Positions 23,888 through 36,100 of a stretch of DNA of 64,000 nt are shown here, piece by piece (position 1 is the first letter of the stretch; every line of letters starts with the position of its first letter). The translations under genes were made by a program, and so were the position numbers. Below the pieces are notes generated by a model. The model worked only from the letters and a program-made list of their open reading frames with translations. It ran no database searches and was not told the origin of the DNA. The DNA is from Petrosia ficiformis (lineage: Eukaryota > Porifera > Demospongiae > Haplosclerida > Petrosiidae): positions 11,170,576 to 11,234,575 of the forward strand of contig OX345637.1 in assembly GCA_947044365.1 (NCBI GenBank), given 5' to 3'.

Positions 23888-26800
23888 TTACTTCAGCCAT
23901 ATTGTCTCCATCTTGTCATAGTTGTAGTTATAACATTTTCTATCTGTCCAATGCCACAAATTTATATCTTTTATTGTATCACAGGGTACTCTAGCTTGAT
24001 TAGTTTGAAATGCATTTGGTTGGATTTCCCTTATATTGTCTGCATTATTACATATCACTTTGGACAAGGTGGCCTTCTTTAATTGACGAACTTGACGTGA
24101 ACGAAATATAAATGGATTCTGATACCAGAATCGATCACCATCCCTAACTTTTATGAATGTAAGAGCTAAAATGCAAGCAAATGTTGGTCCAATGTTAGAG
24201 CCATGGAGTTTCTTTTCTGCCAATCCTCCCACCCAGAAATCCATGCCCTCTCGGAAACCCTGTTCTCCATATATCTCTCTTAATTTTCTCTCAGTGTATG
24301 GGCGGTCAAATCTAATGTCTTTCTGCGGGAAGATTCTATTGCAAAACCTTTGCCATTTACGATATGAAGCTAGCCCATGATCACGTCCTCTTTGAATATT
24401 CAAAGCGGCTAAATCACTACCCAGTGTTTCAGGACTCGAAGTGAATAACTTACTCGTAAGGACATTATTTAAAAACTCATCTACAACTCGAGACTGGCTG
24501 ACCAATAAACCCCTTAATATTGGGTCTGTACCATTGCTTTTGAAATACTCAATAGGATTAAAGAATGCTCTTTCAAGTGGTAAAGGTCCTTCTGCTACAG
24601 GAAGGTAGTTCTCATCTAGACGAACTATGAATGGAGGTACTAGGCTGTGTCCAAACCTAAAAGCAGCTGCAGCAAATGCATTGGGTATTGTAGCATCAAC
24701 AAAAGGATTATATCCAGTGAATGTAGGTATATATTCATTGTAATACTTTCCAAACAGGACTGGTAGGAATTCCGTGTAGACGATTACTTGCATAATACCA
24801 CCAACAATTTTTCGAGTCTCTTGGTAAAGCCTTTCATCCCCCCAACAAGGATTTATTCGTGCTAATTCCTTTGCAATACGATTGTGTTCTCTCATCCAGA
24901 TTGTGTGCATTACTGTCAAGGGAAGTTGCTCATTTGATCTTATATCACCAGCAACAAAGAAAGGGATGCCACCCATTGGTGGTTTTTCCCCTCCAAAGGG
25001 AAGGCTACCCTTTTTTAAGCGTGTTCTTCCACCTTGTTTTAAAAGCCCCCCAATACCAAAACGCAAGTTTTGAGCTAACTCATCATCGCTACCATAAACA
25101 TTTGAAGCATCTATATATGAATTAATCTGATTTATCTGATTCCTTTGCAGGATATTATCTTCAATTCTACAAGCAGGGATGGAGCGTGTAAATGTAAGAC
25201 ACTGACCCCTATGAGGACTATTGTTACCAAAAACTGGATCAGCTGGACTGACAAGAATTGGAAGACATCTGTCTGTGAAGTTACAGCCACATTCAAAGTC
25301 ACCTAAATCAAATATGGGTGCTATATCAAGATCATGATCAACAAATTGACCAAATACCAAAAACATGGCAGATAGCTCTTCACTCTGAACTTCCAAATCC
25401 TTCACTATCTGTTGACTAACATATCGAGCACTAGGCCAGGGTCCTGAGAATGGATCTCCAGAAATGGCTTGTTGAAAACCATTTGGTTGTGCAATACCGT
25501 CCTCGTAATCTGCAGGTAACAAGCGTGTGAAAGGTGATTGAGTAGCTCCATTTAAAGGGAAAAATAGATTATTACAAGTTCCATTATTGGTACGATAGTG
25601 CAGAATCCTATATTTCTTACAATTGACGTTAGCTACATTACAATCAGAAGCATCTAGAATAGTTTGAATACCAGGCATCTCTAAATCACCTGGTAAGAAA
25701 CTGGGCCCACCTAAATCATCTGGTGGCCTCGGCCTACTAACTGCCTTTAAGATCTGTTCAACTTCCAGTCTGCTCTGTCCTTGTTGTTGGGAGATGTCTG
25801 TAGCTCTATTGTTGAGTTGTCTAAAGATTGTCATTGGATCAGAACTTGAACTTCTTCTAAGACCTGTGGTGTTTGGGAGTGCATCAATTTCATCTATTGC
25901 TGCAGCAATAGCTGCTCTGAGTGGGCTTTCTGTGAAATGAAAGAAATGTTTCATCCATGTAGATTGTCATGTGACATATAATCACCTGTACCTGTATCAT
26001 CCTCTATAGGCACACGTTGCTTTCCTCTATGGGGTGCATTTTGTTTTCCTCTATCTAATATTAATATAAACATACTCATCATACATGTAAACTAATGCAC
26101 ACAATATTATATACATTATATATATAATTTAATTACATATAAAATCATGATCCACAAGGATTGGTTAATACACACATGCTGACTGATCATATCAACATGC
26201 ATACATGCACATCAACATACACAATATTATACTGTATGATTACATATTCTCACATACATAATTATAATAATAATAATTATTATTATTGCATAGGCATAGA
26301 AATCAGGCCAGTGGGGGCAGAGGGGCATGTGTTCCCCCAAAATGCCAAAGACTGTACAGACATTGTGACAAGGTGCCCCCATCCCTTGTAATTCCATGCC
26401 TCCCTTATTCCTTTTGTCTTTATGCTCATGATACATAATTATGTAGATTGTAAACAAAAACATTTTCTGATATATACAGCAGGCATGAGAGAATTAGAAA
26501 CCAATAGAACTGAAAAATCAGGAATCTACTAGGTACATTGCATACACCTTATATCTAAATAATTTTCAATGTTCAACAATTTACTCGGTTTTGGAGTAAC
26601 TTACTTTTGACAATGATCATGCCCAATGGACTTGGTAGCTGTCCAAATTTAGTACACACTAAACAACTAATATAAACACCATTATCTACATTCTGGACGG
26701 GACCATAGCGAAGGATTCTACCATACTTCTCAATTTTAACTTTGTGTTTCTGTTTTGTATGGAGTACATTTTCTTTGCCATTTAACAGCCACACAGTGCA

Positions 26801-27090
26801 ATTGTGTGGAATTTTATTTTGACACTCGAAGTAGACAAAGTCATTGAATGAAACTTTACTATTAGTGGGATACTTCTGCCAGCCTGGACTACTAGCATCC
26901 ACAGGAATACGTTTGTCAAAGAAGATGGATGAGAAGTAATGTCGATCGTAAATAACATTTCTTGTTGAAACTGATTCGAAAGATAGAAACATTTTAAATA
27001 TATAGTTGGTATTGTTGAGTTATATTATATACCTTGTAATGGTATAAACAGTACTATACAACAGAGTACCAGGAAGAGAGGATGAGACAT
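23888..27090 (-). CDS. secreted Ig-domain haem peroxidase (peroxidase gene 4)
   Basis: Model: complement(join(23888..25929, 25986..26054, 26605..26970, 27033..27090)), 844 residues, with the exon phases of gene 3. Exon 1 is a signal peptide (MSHPLFLVLCCIVLFIPLQ). Exon 2 is an Ig domain with FECQN...ISC and the extra HNC/LVC cysteines. Exon 3 is a basic then acidic linker; its donor is duplicated (ACAG|GTACAG|GTGATT), allowing a two-codon length choice. Exon 4 encodes the propeptide helix and the peroxidase with FGQFVDHDLD (distal His near 363), RSNEQ, INSYIDASNVYGS, FRFGHSLV and NIQRGRDHG. The proline-rich array of gene 3 is reduced to one unit. The C-terminus (DKMETIWLK) is longer than in gene 3. 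It is a tandem duplicate of gene 3 with all catalytic residues intact, so it is probably functional. Confidence 0.91.
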
Positions 27091-27983
27091 TCCTACAGAA
27101 CTAAAGAGAAGAATAACATATTATTATACATGAAATAGATTTTGTAGTCTTCTTTATTGGATTATAACATGAATGAATTCTGGATTTACAAATTTTTCAA
27201 AAACTAATCTAATCATTGTATGCACATAGTACACAAAGTGAAAATAATTCTTAGATGCATAATGTATACTACAAAATAATTATCATGAATTATAATAAAT
27301 TTAATATAAACACTATAAAATGACTACAAAGCTAGAGGAGTACTACTATACAACAGCCAGTTGATACAAACAAGCTACTACATTTATATGTACATATACT
27401 CATTGATTTGTTCTTACCTCGAAGGTGTATTATTGTCCGTGCACAATTGCATACTACACATGGAAACACTACACTCGACTCAATCACACACAATCTGATC
27501 TTTTATTTATATATTATATTGTTTTGCACATGAATGTGTTCCCACACTATTTTATAACACATGATGGCATGACAATAACACTCGAATGCTAAATATTGTT
27601 CCACAAGACCACAATACTTAATTGTGGCTATATGGTGATGTTCTGCAAGTCATTACACATCAATTTGCTATTACAATTCAGTACCAACCTCTACATGTTG
27701 ACATGGATACAGAGTGTTTGTTTTGAATTCAACAAGACAACTGCCCAGACCATACATGGTGAACCTATTACAAAACAACATAACTATACAGCTCTTCTCT
27801 GTGTTGATGTATAGCAAATGAATTGTACTACCAAATGGACCTGGATATTCTGAACACAATGGTGATGTGATTGTACAGTGAATAGTTTGTACACAGGGAA
27901 ATGAAATGTAACCATCATAGGAATGAATTATACTGGTGAGTACACATACAAGCAGTTCAGTATACATAGCGATGTAAGACAAC

Positions 27984-29499
27984 CAATTCCTTGAGTGATA
28001 CACAAACAGCTCATACTTCCATAATAATGAGTATAAGATCACTTTGATATATACACACTAATCTCATAGCCCAGCCCCTCACTATAAAAAAGCAAGGGGC
28101 TAGGATACGAAACTATATACACACTGTTTCATACATACACAGTGATATTGTGATGATTGTATAATTCATTCACATCACATACTGAACCATGTATGAGTTT
28201 GTCTCCTACTCACTATGATGGTTGTATGTAATAAGCTTGTGACTGGGTTTCATACATGTTTTGTTACAGAGGGGAATTGAATTGATCGTGAGAAGCACAC
28301 TGCTATGAAAATTTTTTAAATTTAGGTCCTCTTGAGGTTGTTGCATGACGAAATTAATTTGATCTGACATTTAGAAGGGGATATCCCCTCTTCCACAGTA
28401 CAAAAACCTCATAAATGATAGCCCCAGATCATCATGAGTGTGAATAGTGCAAAATTGAGTGTTAGCATAGAATCAACAAATGATCCCAATGGTCAATAAA
28501 GTAGTAATTCATTCACTGTATTATAAACTAAACTGATTGTTTGTAACAACTATACACAGGCAACCATGTTCACACACCTAACAACAAACAATAAACTAAA
28601 CTGATTGTTTGTAACAACTATACACAGGCAACCATGTTCACACACCTAACAACAAACAATAAACTAAACTGATTGTTTGTAAACAACCATATACAGGCAA
28701 CCATGTTCACACACCTAACAACAAACAATAAACTAAACTGATTGTTTGTAACAACTATACACAGGCAACCATGTTCACACACCGTTCTAACAACAAACAA
28801 TAAACTATTTGTAAACAACCATATACAGGCAGCCATGTTCACACACCTAACAATAAACAATAAACTAAACTGATTGTTTGTAAACAACTATACACAGGCC
28901 ACACACCTAACAACAAACAATAAACTAAACTGATTGTTTGTAACAACCATACACAGGCAACCATGTTCACACACCGTTCTAACAACAAACAATAAACTAT
29001 TTGTAAACAACCATATACAGGCAGCCATATAATTACTATAGAGTACAAGACACACACACTAACATCACTTTAGTAAAAAAATACATACAAACTACATTGT
29101 TTATAAACAACCATACATGCAACCATAGCAAGTACAAGACACACACATAGCTACACACAGTACACACAGTTCACACACCTAACAGCAAACAGATCCTGCA
29201 ATTTTATATAATTATCATCTGTTTTACAATCAATCATTATAATCAACAATTGTACAGTCTGATCATCATCATAATATATACCAATGTAATTATAATGATA
29301 GCATAAGATGAGTGTGAAAAGTGCAAAATCGAGTGTTACCATGGAAACAATAAATGATCCTATGTTCGATATCGATAAAGAAATAGAAAGAAAAAGCTTA
29401 GTTGATGAATAGTAATTAATTGTATTATTGATTAAATTTAATGATTACTATGTACAACATCACATGATCGTCATGTGACAACAACCACTCTCGATCACA
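27984..29499. other. intergenic region with a 60-bp minisatellite
   Basis: This lies between the right end of the duplication and the stop codon of the MASK-like gene. It is dominated by a tandem array at 28522-29035. A short imperfect inverted repeat (AGCCCCT ... AGGGGCT) lies at about 28070-28110. No supported gene; the open frames on the minus strand are translations of the array. Confidence 0.6.
28522..29035. repeat. tandem array of about 60-bp units
   Basis: About eight copies of a unit containing AAACTGATTGTTTGTAA, CATACACAGGCAACCATG (or close variants) and TTCACACACCTAACAACAAA follow one another, with internal deletions in some copies. It is a minisatellite. The minus strand reads open through several units because the unit length is near a multiple of three; this is not evidence of coding. 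Confidence 0.85.
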
Positions 29500-32400
29500 T
29501 CATTGTACGTAAGGACTACAAGTAGGTGGAGTTAGAGATAATCCATGGGTATCATCCTCTCGGTCGACAGATGGAAATGAATGGTCATTACCTACATGTG
29601 TAACATGTATATGAATTATGTATGAATGTACATGTGTATACACATGTATGTACATGTAGAATAATGTCATAACGGTATATACATGTACATGTACATTTGT
29701 ACATGTTTATGCGTGTACATGTAGTGTAGTGTATGTAAATAAATAATATAATAATATAATATTATGTACATGTTGATGTATATACATGTACATGTACATG
29801 TTGATGTATGTACATGTTGATGTATATACATGTACATGTACATGTTGATGTATGTACATGTACATGTATCAGTGTTTTTGATAAGCTTATATGGCACACC
29901 ATTGGCCCAAAGAGCTTCTTATTTGGCACTGCACATTTCTCTCTTTGGGCCAGTGGCACAGTTAATTATGATTATATTGTCACTAACAGCGTTAACTCTT
30001 AGTTAATTGGCTCAAGATATGTTGTCAATGGTGCACACAATAACTGTTTTTTGAGCCAATTTGGTCCAAGCTTCAAAACGTATCAAAAACTCTGACATGT
30101 ATAATAATAATATATATATATAACAAGAACACACCTGAAACATGGAATTTATTATAGATTGCATTCATAAGTTTCACTCGGGGACCCTGAGAAGAAAGAA
30201 ACATAAAACTTACATCTCAATTACAAGTACAATGCATACATTTATATGTAATTATGTAGCATGTACAGGTATATTATACTAGTGTTGTTTTAGTTAACTA
30301 AAATCCTTTTAGTTAACTATAACTAAAATCCTTTTAGTAAGGCATTGGCTTTTAGTTAACTAAATTATAACTAAGTTACTATAACTAACTAAAATGAAAA
30401 ATGGCTGCTTTTAATTAGTTAACAACCTTTTAGTAACCCTAATATAATTATGAGAAACCAGGCATACTACTAAATGTGGTCGCTATAGTCACACTAAAAC
30501 AACACTAATATCTACGCGTACTTTAGTGTGTGCATTAAGGATTCATGTGTGTTTGTATTAATACCACAGGTAAATTTAGCTCTCTCCATTCTTCTTCATT
30601 CATGTTACACAACTGATCAAGGCTTATCTCACGATTCTAGAGACAGAGACAGAGAGAGAAATACACACATTAAAGTATCTTTAATAATTTTACTGTACAA
30701 GTTATACCAAATATGACTAAGTAAGGGACAGGAGAGGGAGAGAGACAGAGACAGAGAGAGACGGAGACAGAGACAGAAACAGAGAGAAACAGAGAGAGAC
30801 AGAGACAGAGAGAAAGACAGAGAGAAAGAGACAGAGAGAGACACAGAGAAATACAGATAGACAGAGAGATACATGTACATACATGTACATACATGTACAT
30901 ACATGTACATTAAAGTAAATACTTTTACTGTATAAGTTATACCAAATAATAAATACATGTACATGTACATGTACATGTACCAGTTCAAATTATGTGTACC
31001 TTTAGTACTGGTATGTGTTCCGCAATGTCTAATCTCTTCATTAGATCAACAAGAGCAGAGGGAGAGTTACCTGATGATGACCAGCCCTTTTCATGAGTTT
31101 GTGTAGGGTGTGATCCAGCTGGTGAAAACGGAGACTGTGGTTGATGAGATGTACCTGAAGAGGACCAAATCGGCCAAGAGGCAGCAAGATCCGATATTAG
31201 TGGAGGTTCTCCTTGACGTTGGAAGGAAGAGGTGGCGACTGAATGAACGATTTGAGATTGGGGAGTATTTTCCCACATTGAAGATGATGTTCTTTCACAA
31301 TATCTATTATCTTGTGTAAAATGGGGAGGTGGGACATTGGATACAGACCACTGTTTTGAAATAGAGGATGGTTCTTCCTTTGTAAACTCCATAGATGGGA
31401 GTATACTATCTCCAGGAAAAATCTCTCGTTCAAGATTTTCCCCAAGGACTTGACGTAGAGAGAGTGGTGAGGAGATTTCACCTATGGACTGTTGGGAAGG
31501 AGGGTTTCTAATTGATGTCGGGTAGTGGACTGGATATCCTGAGAAGTGAGGTGAAAAACCTTGATTGACCATGTTCCCCCTAGGTAATCTTCCAGCACCA
31601 AAATTCCCATCGTTGCCATAGTTACCACCATCCATTGGTGGATACCCAGCCATACTAGAGTGCGGACGATTTGGATAGGGTGGCCGAAAATGATTTGGGT
31701 TAGGACCGGATTGATACTTTCCCCAGGAGGTATGACTGGGTGGAACCAGAGGAACGTGATTACGAGAGGGACCATCAAAATGAAAAGGAGTTCCATTAGG
31801 AGGGTAATCCATGGGATGGTGATGACCTCCAAACCCATGAGAATGTCCAGGTGCCTAAAAAAGTGGTTAGCAGTTTGTAATTATAAAATACAATATACAA
31901 AAATGTGAATTAATTGTTCTGGCATATTACCCAGGGGTTTATAGCCACAGGGGGGCAAAGGTGGGTCACCCAACCTCCCTTCCTTGTCTCAATTCCTTTG
32001 ATGTGATGATGCTTTTGACATTGCCACCCTCCTTTCTCTGAGGTCTGGCTAAAACCTCATATACATGTACATGTATATTAAGAAAACGATAATAAATTGG
32101 GTTACAAATCCAAAAAATGTAATACTCATGTATAATATCATGATACAAACAATTTATAAATGGTTGTTCAAACTCCCACTCTGTGGTTAAGTGACAACTA
32201 TAGTGATGCACCTGACTTTGATAAGTTTGCATACTATGATGGGAGCTACACTTTAATAAGGTGATAATCAACTGTACTTCTAAGTAGTACTATAGTACTA
32301 TCCCTGACTTTATTAAGTACACATACTATGATGGGAGCTACACTTTAATAAGGTGATAATCAACTGTACTTCTAAGTAGTACTATAGTACTATCCCTGAC

Positions 32401-33156
32401 TTTATTAGGTTTACATACTATGATGGGAGCTACACTTTAATAAGGTGATAATCAACTGTACTTCTAAGTAGTACTATAGTACTACTTTGTACCGTAATCA
32501 TAGTAATGTGTGAATTCTCTTTACATTTGTATGCGATAGAATAGTACTATATGGTGTAATACCGTGTAGTACATGTACATTTGAAGTACAGTGTACTTTA
32601 CTTACAAAGTACACTGTATTCAATGGAAGTACAGTGATAGTGTGTAAACTTTCAGGTACTGTACTTTTGAAATTTTATAAGACACTTTAGGGGTATAATG
32701 AGAGTGGGCCTGTTATTTCCCATTTACATCCTAGTCATATACCAATGATCAAATTTCAAAAAGGACTTTTAGTTAGTGGGAGAAAAAATGATTGAAATTG
32801 TATAGTAGTAATGGAATCACAGGTGCAGTGCACACCCTAAAGTGTCTTGTAAAATTTTAACAAGTACATCACTATAGTTTGGATAACCATTTATAAGCTG
32901 TTTGTATCATGATATTACATGTATGTACATGTACATACAATATACAAGTCAGTGTTTTTGATAAGCTCATATGGCATATCATTAGGGGTGTCTCCATTCA
33001 CTGGACTGGACCACTGGACTGGACTAATGGACTGGATTACTGGACTGCAAATTAATTAAATGCAAGGGCATTGTTCTAGACACTCCTACTAATTGCCGAG
33101 CACCTTAGTGCAAGCCAACTAATCCGGGAGTGTAGTGAAATCTCGACCTTAGTTTG

Positions 33157-33197
<41 letters not shown>

Positions 33198-36100
33198 GTT
33201 CTGTCACGCTTAGGAATGCAATAATTAAACGTACGACCACAGGCAGGTTAATTCATAGACCTCGTGTACTGTTGATGGCGTACTGCTCTAATGTAGAGAC
33301 GAGTGAGGAACCTACAAGTGAGGGAGCTACAGCACGCCTTCGACGCCTAGCTACACTGAGAAAAAAGAAGCAAAGTGCGGGAGATACAGAAGAGGCCAAG
33401 ACAGAGGAGAAATTAAGAGGTAGAGAACAGAAACAGCGAGATTTAGATGAGAGTGAACGAGAGGCAAGACAATCCTGTGTATGTTAGCATCATCGCAAGG
33501 ATCACAAGTTAACAAATCACTAAATTCTCTCTTCTTTTCTGCCATTATAAGTGTCAAAGTCAAATAATTAGTATACCATTGTGTGACTAAAACCACACCT
33601 TTCTGGAATTAATTGACTACAGCTTAGTGCGAGCGAGGCAGTCCTGCGCATACGTATTCCTAGTTTATAATTTAAATTGTGTATAAAATAAATTGTTTTC
33701 ATAAGCATTTTTATAACTCTGGAAATATGTGTTTATTACAACGCCCTCGTATTTAAAGTCCAGTAATCCAGTCCAGCAATCCATTCCAGTAGTCCAGTCC
33801 AGTGAATGGAGACACCCTATCATTAGCCCAAAGAGCTTCTTATTTGGCACAGCACAGTTCTCTCTTTGGGCCAGATGGCAGTTAATTATGATTATATTGT
33901 CACTAACAACATTAACTCTTTGTTAATTGGCTCAAAATGTATTCCCAATGGCGAACACACTAACCATTGCTAAGCCAATTTGGCCCAGGCTTCAAAAGTT
34001 ATCACAAACTCTAATACATATATTATATTTTTCAGAAATATAACCCAATTTATGACATCATACTTGTGATGCATATAATAAGTTTGAACTAATACTGACC
34101 TTTAAACAATCAATGTTCACCCATTTTGTACAATAAGCAAACTACAAGTATCTAAGAGGAGCATTAACTGGTCATATGAAATTTAATTAGCTTCCTGTAC
34201 AAAATGGCTGAATGGCGATCATCTGAAGTTATAAATAGTGTTTAACATTATTATGCACCTCAAGAATGGTTTCATAAATCGGGTCACATGTACATGTACA
34301 TGTATATCCATTAGCCTATATACATGTAATCATGCACAGCACTATAATGTACATGTATATCCATTAGCCTATATACATGTAATCATGCACAGCACTATAA
34401 TGTACATGTATATTCATTAGCCTATATACATGTAATTAAGCACAGCACTATTTAATTGTAAAATGGCTGCGATATAGAAAAATGGCAGTGTCATTACTTA
34501 CTAGTCCAGCCCAGCTTTGACTTCTTACTCTCTCGTTTTCATGACCAACAAACCCTGACCATTCAGGATGATTATTCCATGTGTTAGGAAGCGATGGAGA
34601 ATGAGGAGAATTATTAGACCAGCTATATTCTCTTTGTGTCATTGTATGAGACTCTGGGACCATTCCAAGGGAACCACCCACATGAGGAACTAAGGGTATA
34701 CCAGCTGTGTGTGTGTGTATGTGTGTATGTGTGTGCGTGTGCATATTAAATGTTTGGTATAATATAAAATATTAATAATTATATAATAATCAATAAATCT
34801 TTACCATAAGAATATTTTCTTGGAGACACTGTATCTGTAAAAAAAAAAGAGTATATATATATATATATTGTATAATCATTATATCAAGAAACCTTTACTG
34901 TAGTCTTCATTTATAAACACAATAGTTTTTCTATATAGGACACCAACTACACAATATGTAATTAAGATTCACTATAACTTTAGTGTTGACAATAGTTACA
35001 TGTAAGCACTCATAATACACTACAATGGAGTATACATGTACTATAGTATAGTATAGTATAGTATAGTATAGTACAGTACTACAGTACAATAGAGTATACT
35101 ATATATGTACACGTAGTATAGTACAGAACAGTATAGAAAAGTATAGAACAGTATAATACAGTATAATAAATTAGAATATATTATAATACATGCATTATAC
35201 AGAGTGTATAAATTGAGTAGAGTACTCACCATAATGACCTGCAGTAGTAACAGGTAAACTGCTTCTTCTACTTGGTGGTCCTATGGCACCAAAATTACCC
35301 ATAGGAGGAGGGTGATGATCAGAGAAAGAGGAACTTGAAGTGCTAACTGTAATTGAAGGGTTTGTATCACGCTATAGGATGGATAAATACTGGGATGATA
35401 TAAGTACATATACATAAATACATGTAGATAAATGTACATGTACAGTGTACATGATACTACATGTACATGTACATGTACACAACTACACATACATGTACAT
35501 GTGTACATTAATAGATAAATGAATGATACATGTACACAAGCATGATGGATAAAAATAGATGAAAGGATGTGCCCACAAATAGACGTATACTGTATGTACG
35601 TCTATTTATATACATGTATATGTACATGTACATGTACATTGAGATGAGATGATGTGACCACAAATACATGTATACTCCATGTACTTGTATACACGTATAT
35701 GTACATTGATAGATGAAATGATGTGACCCCAAATACATGTAGATGTATACTGTCAGTACTTGTATACATGTACACGTGCATGACATACAATGTACATGAA
35801 ATACATGTACATGTAGTTTGCATAGCAATTGACAAAAATGTAATTATAATTATTACAATGATTGTCATACATTGTACATGTAAATCTTTATTCAGTGGTT
35901 CATGTAAATAGGCATACACTGTCTACTACATTTTATTTCTTGAGCCAGTTTGCTACTTACAACATGAATTAATTGACTCGGTTGTGACCTAACCACTAAT
36001 GCATCCCTGCTATAAACCAAATTCAGTTTCCAGCTACATATAATTACATGTACATTGTTTATTATTATATTGAAAATATATTTAACCTGAACTGGTTTAA

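Larger units (their letters stand above)
21931..27983. repeat. distal copy of the tandem segmental duplication
   Basis: This is the second copy of the unit described at 14221-21914. It contains peroxidase gene 4. It lacks about 1.4 kb of the first copy near its left edge and carries one extra MITE. The homologous right edges (21914 and 27983) lose similarity within a few bases of each other, so the two copies abut directly. Confidence 0.85.

Noticed and set aside
28522..29035. Regular repeats that might suggest a CRISPR-like array (also 49524-50606)
   Set aside because: There are no unique spacers between conserved repeats; the whole unit repeats, and the setting is a spliced animal genome.
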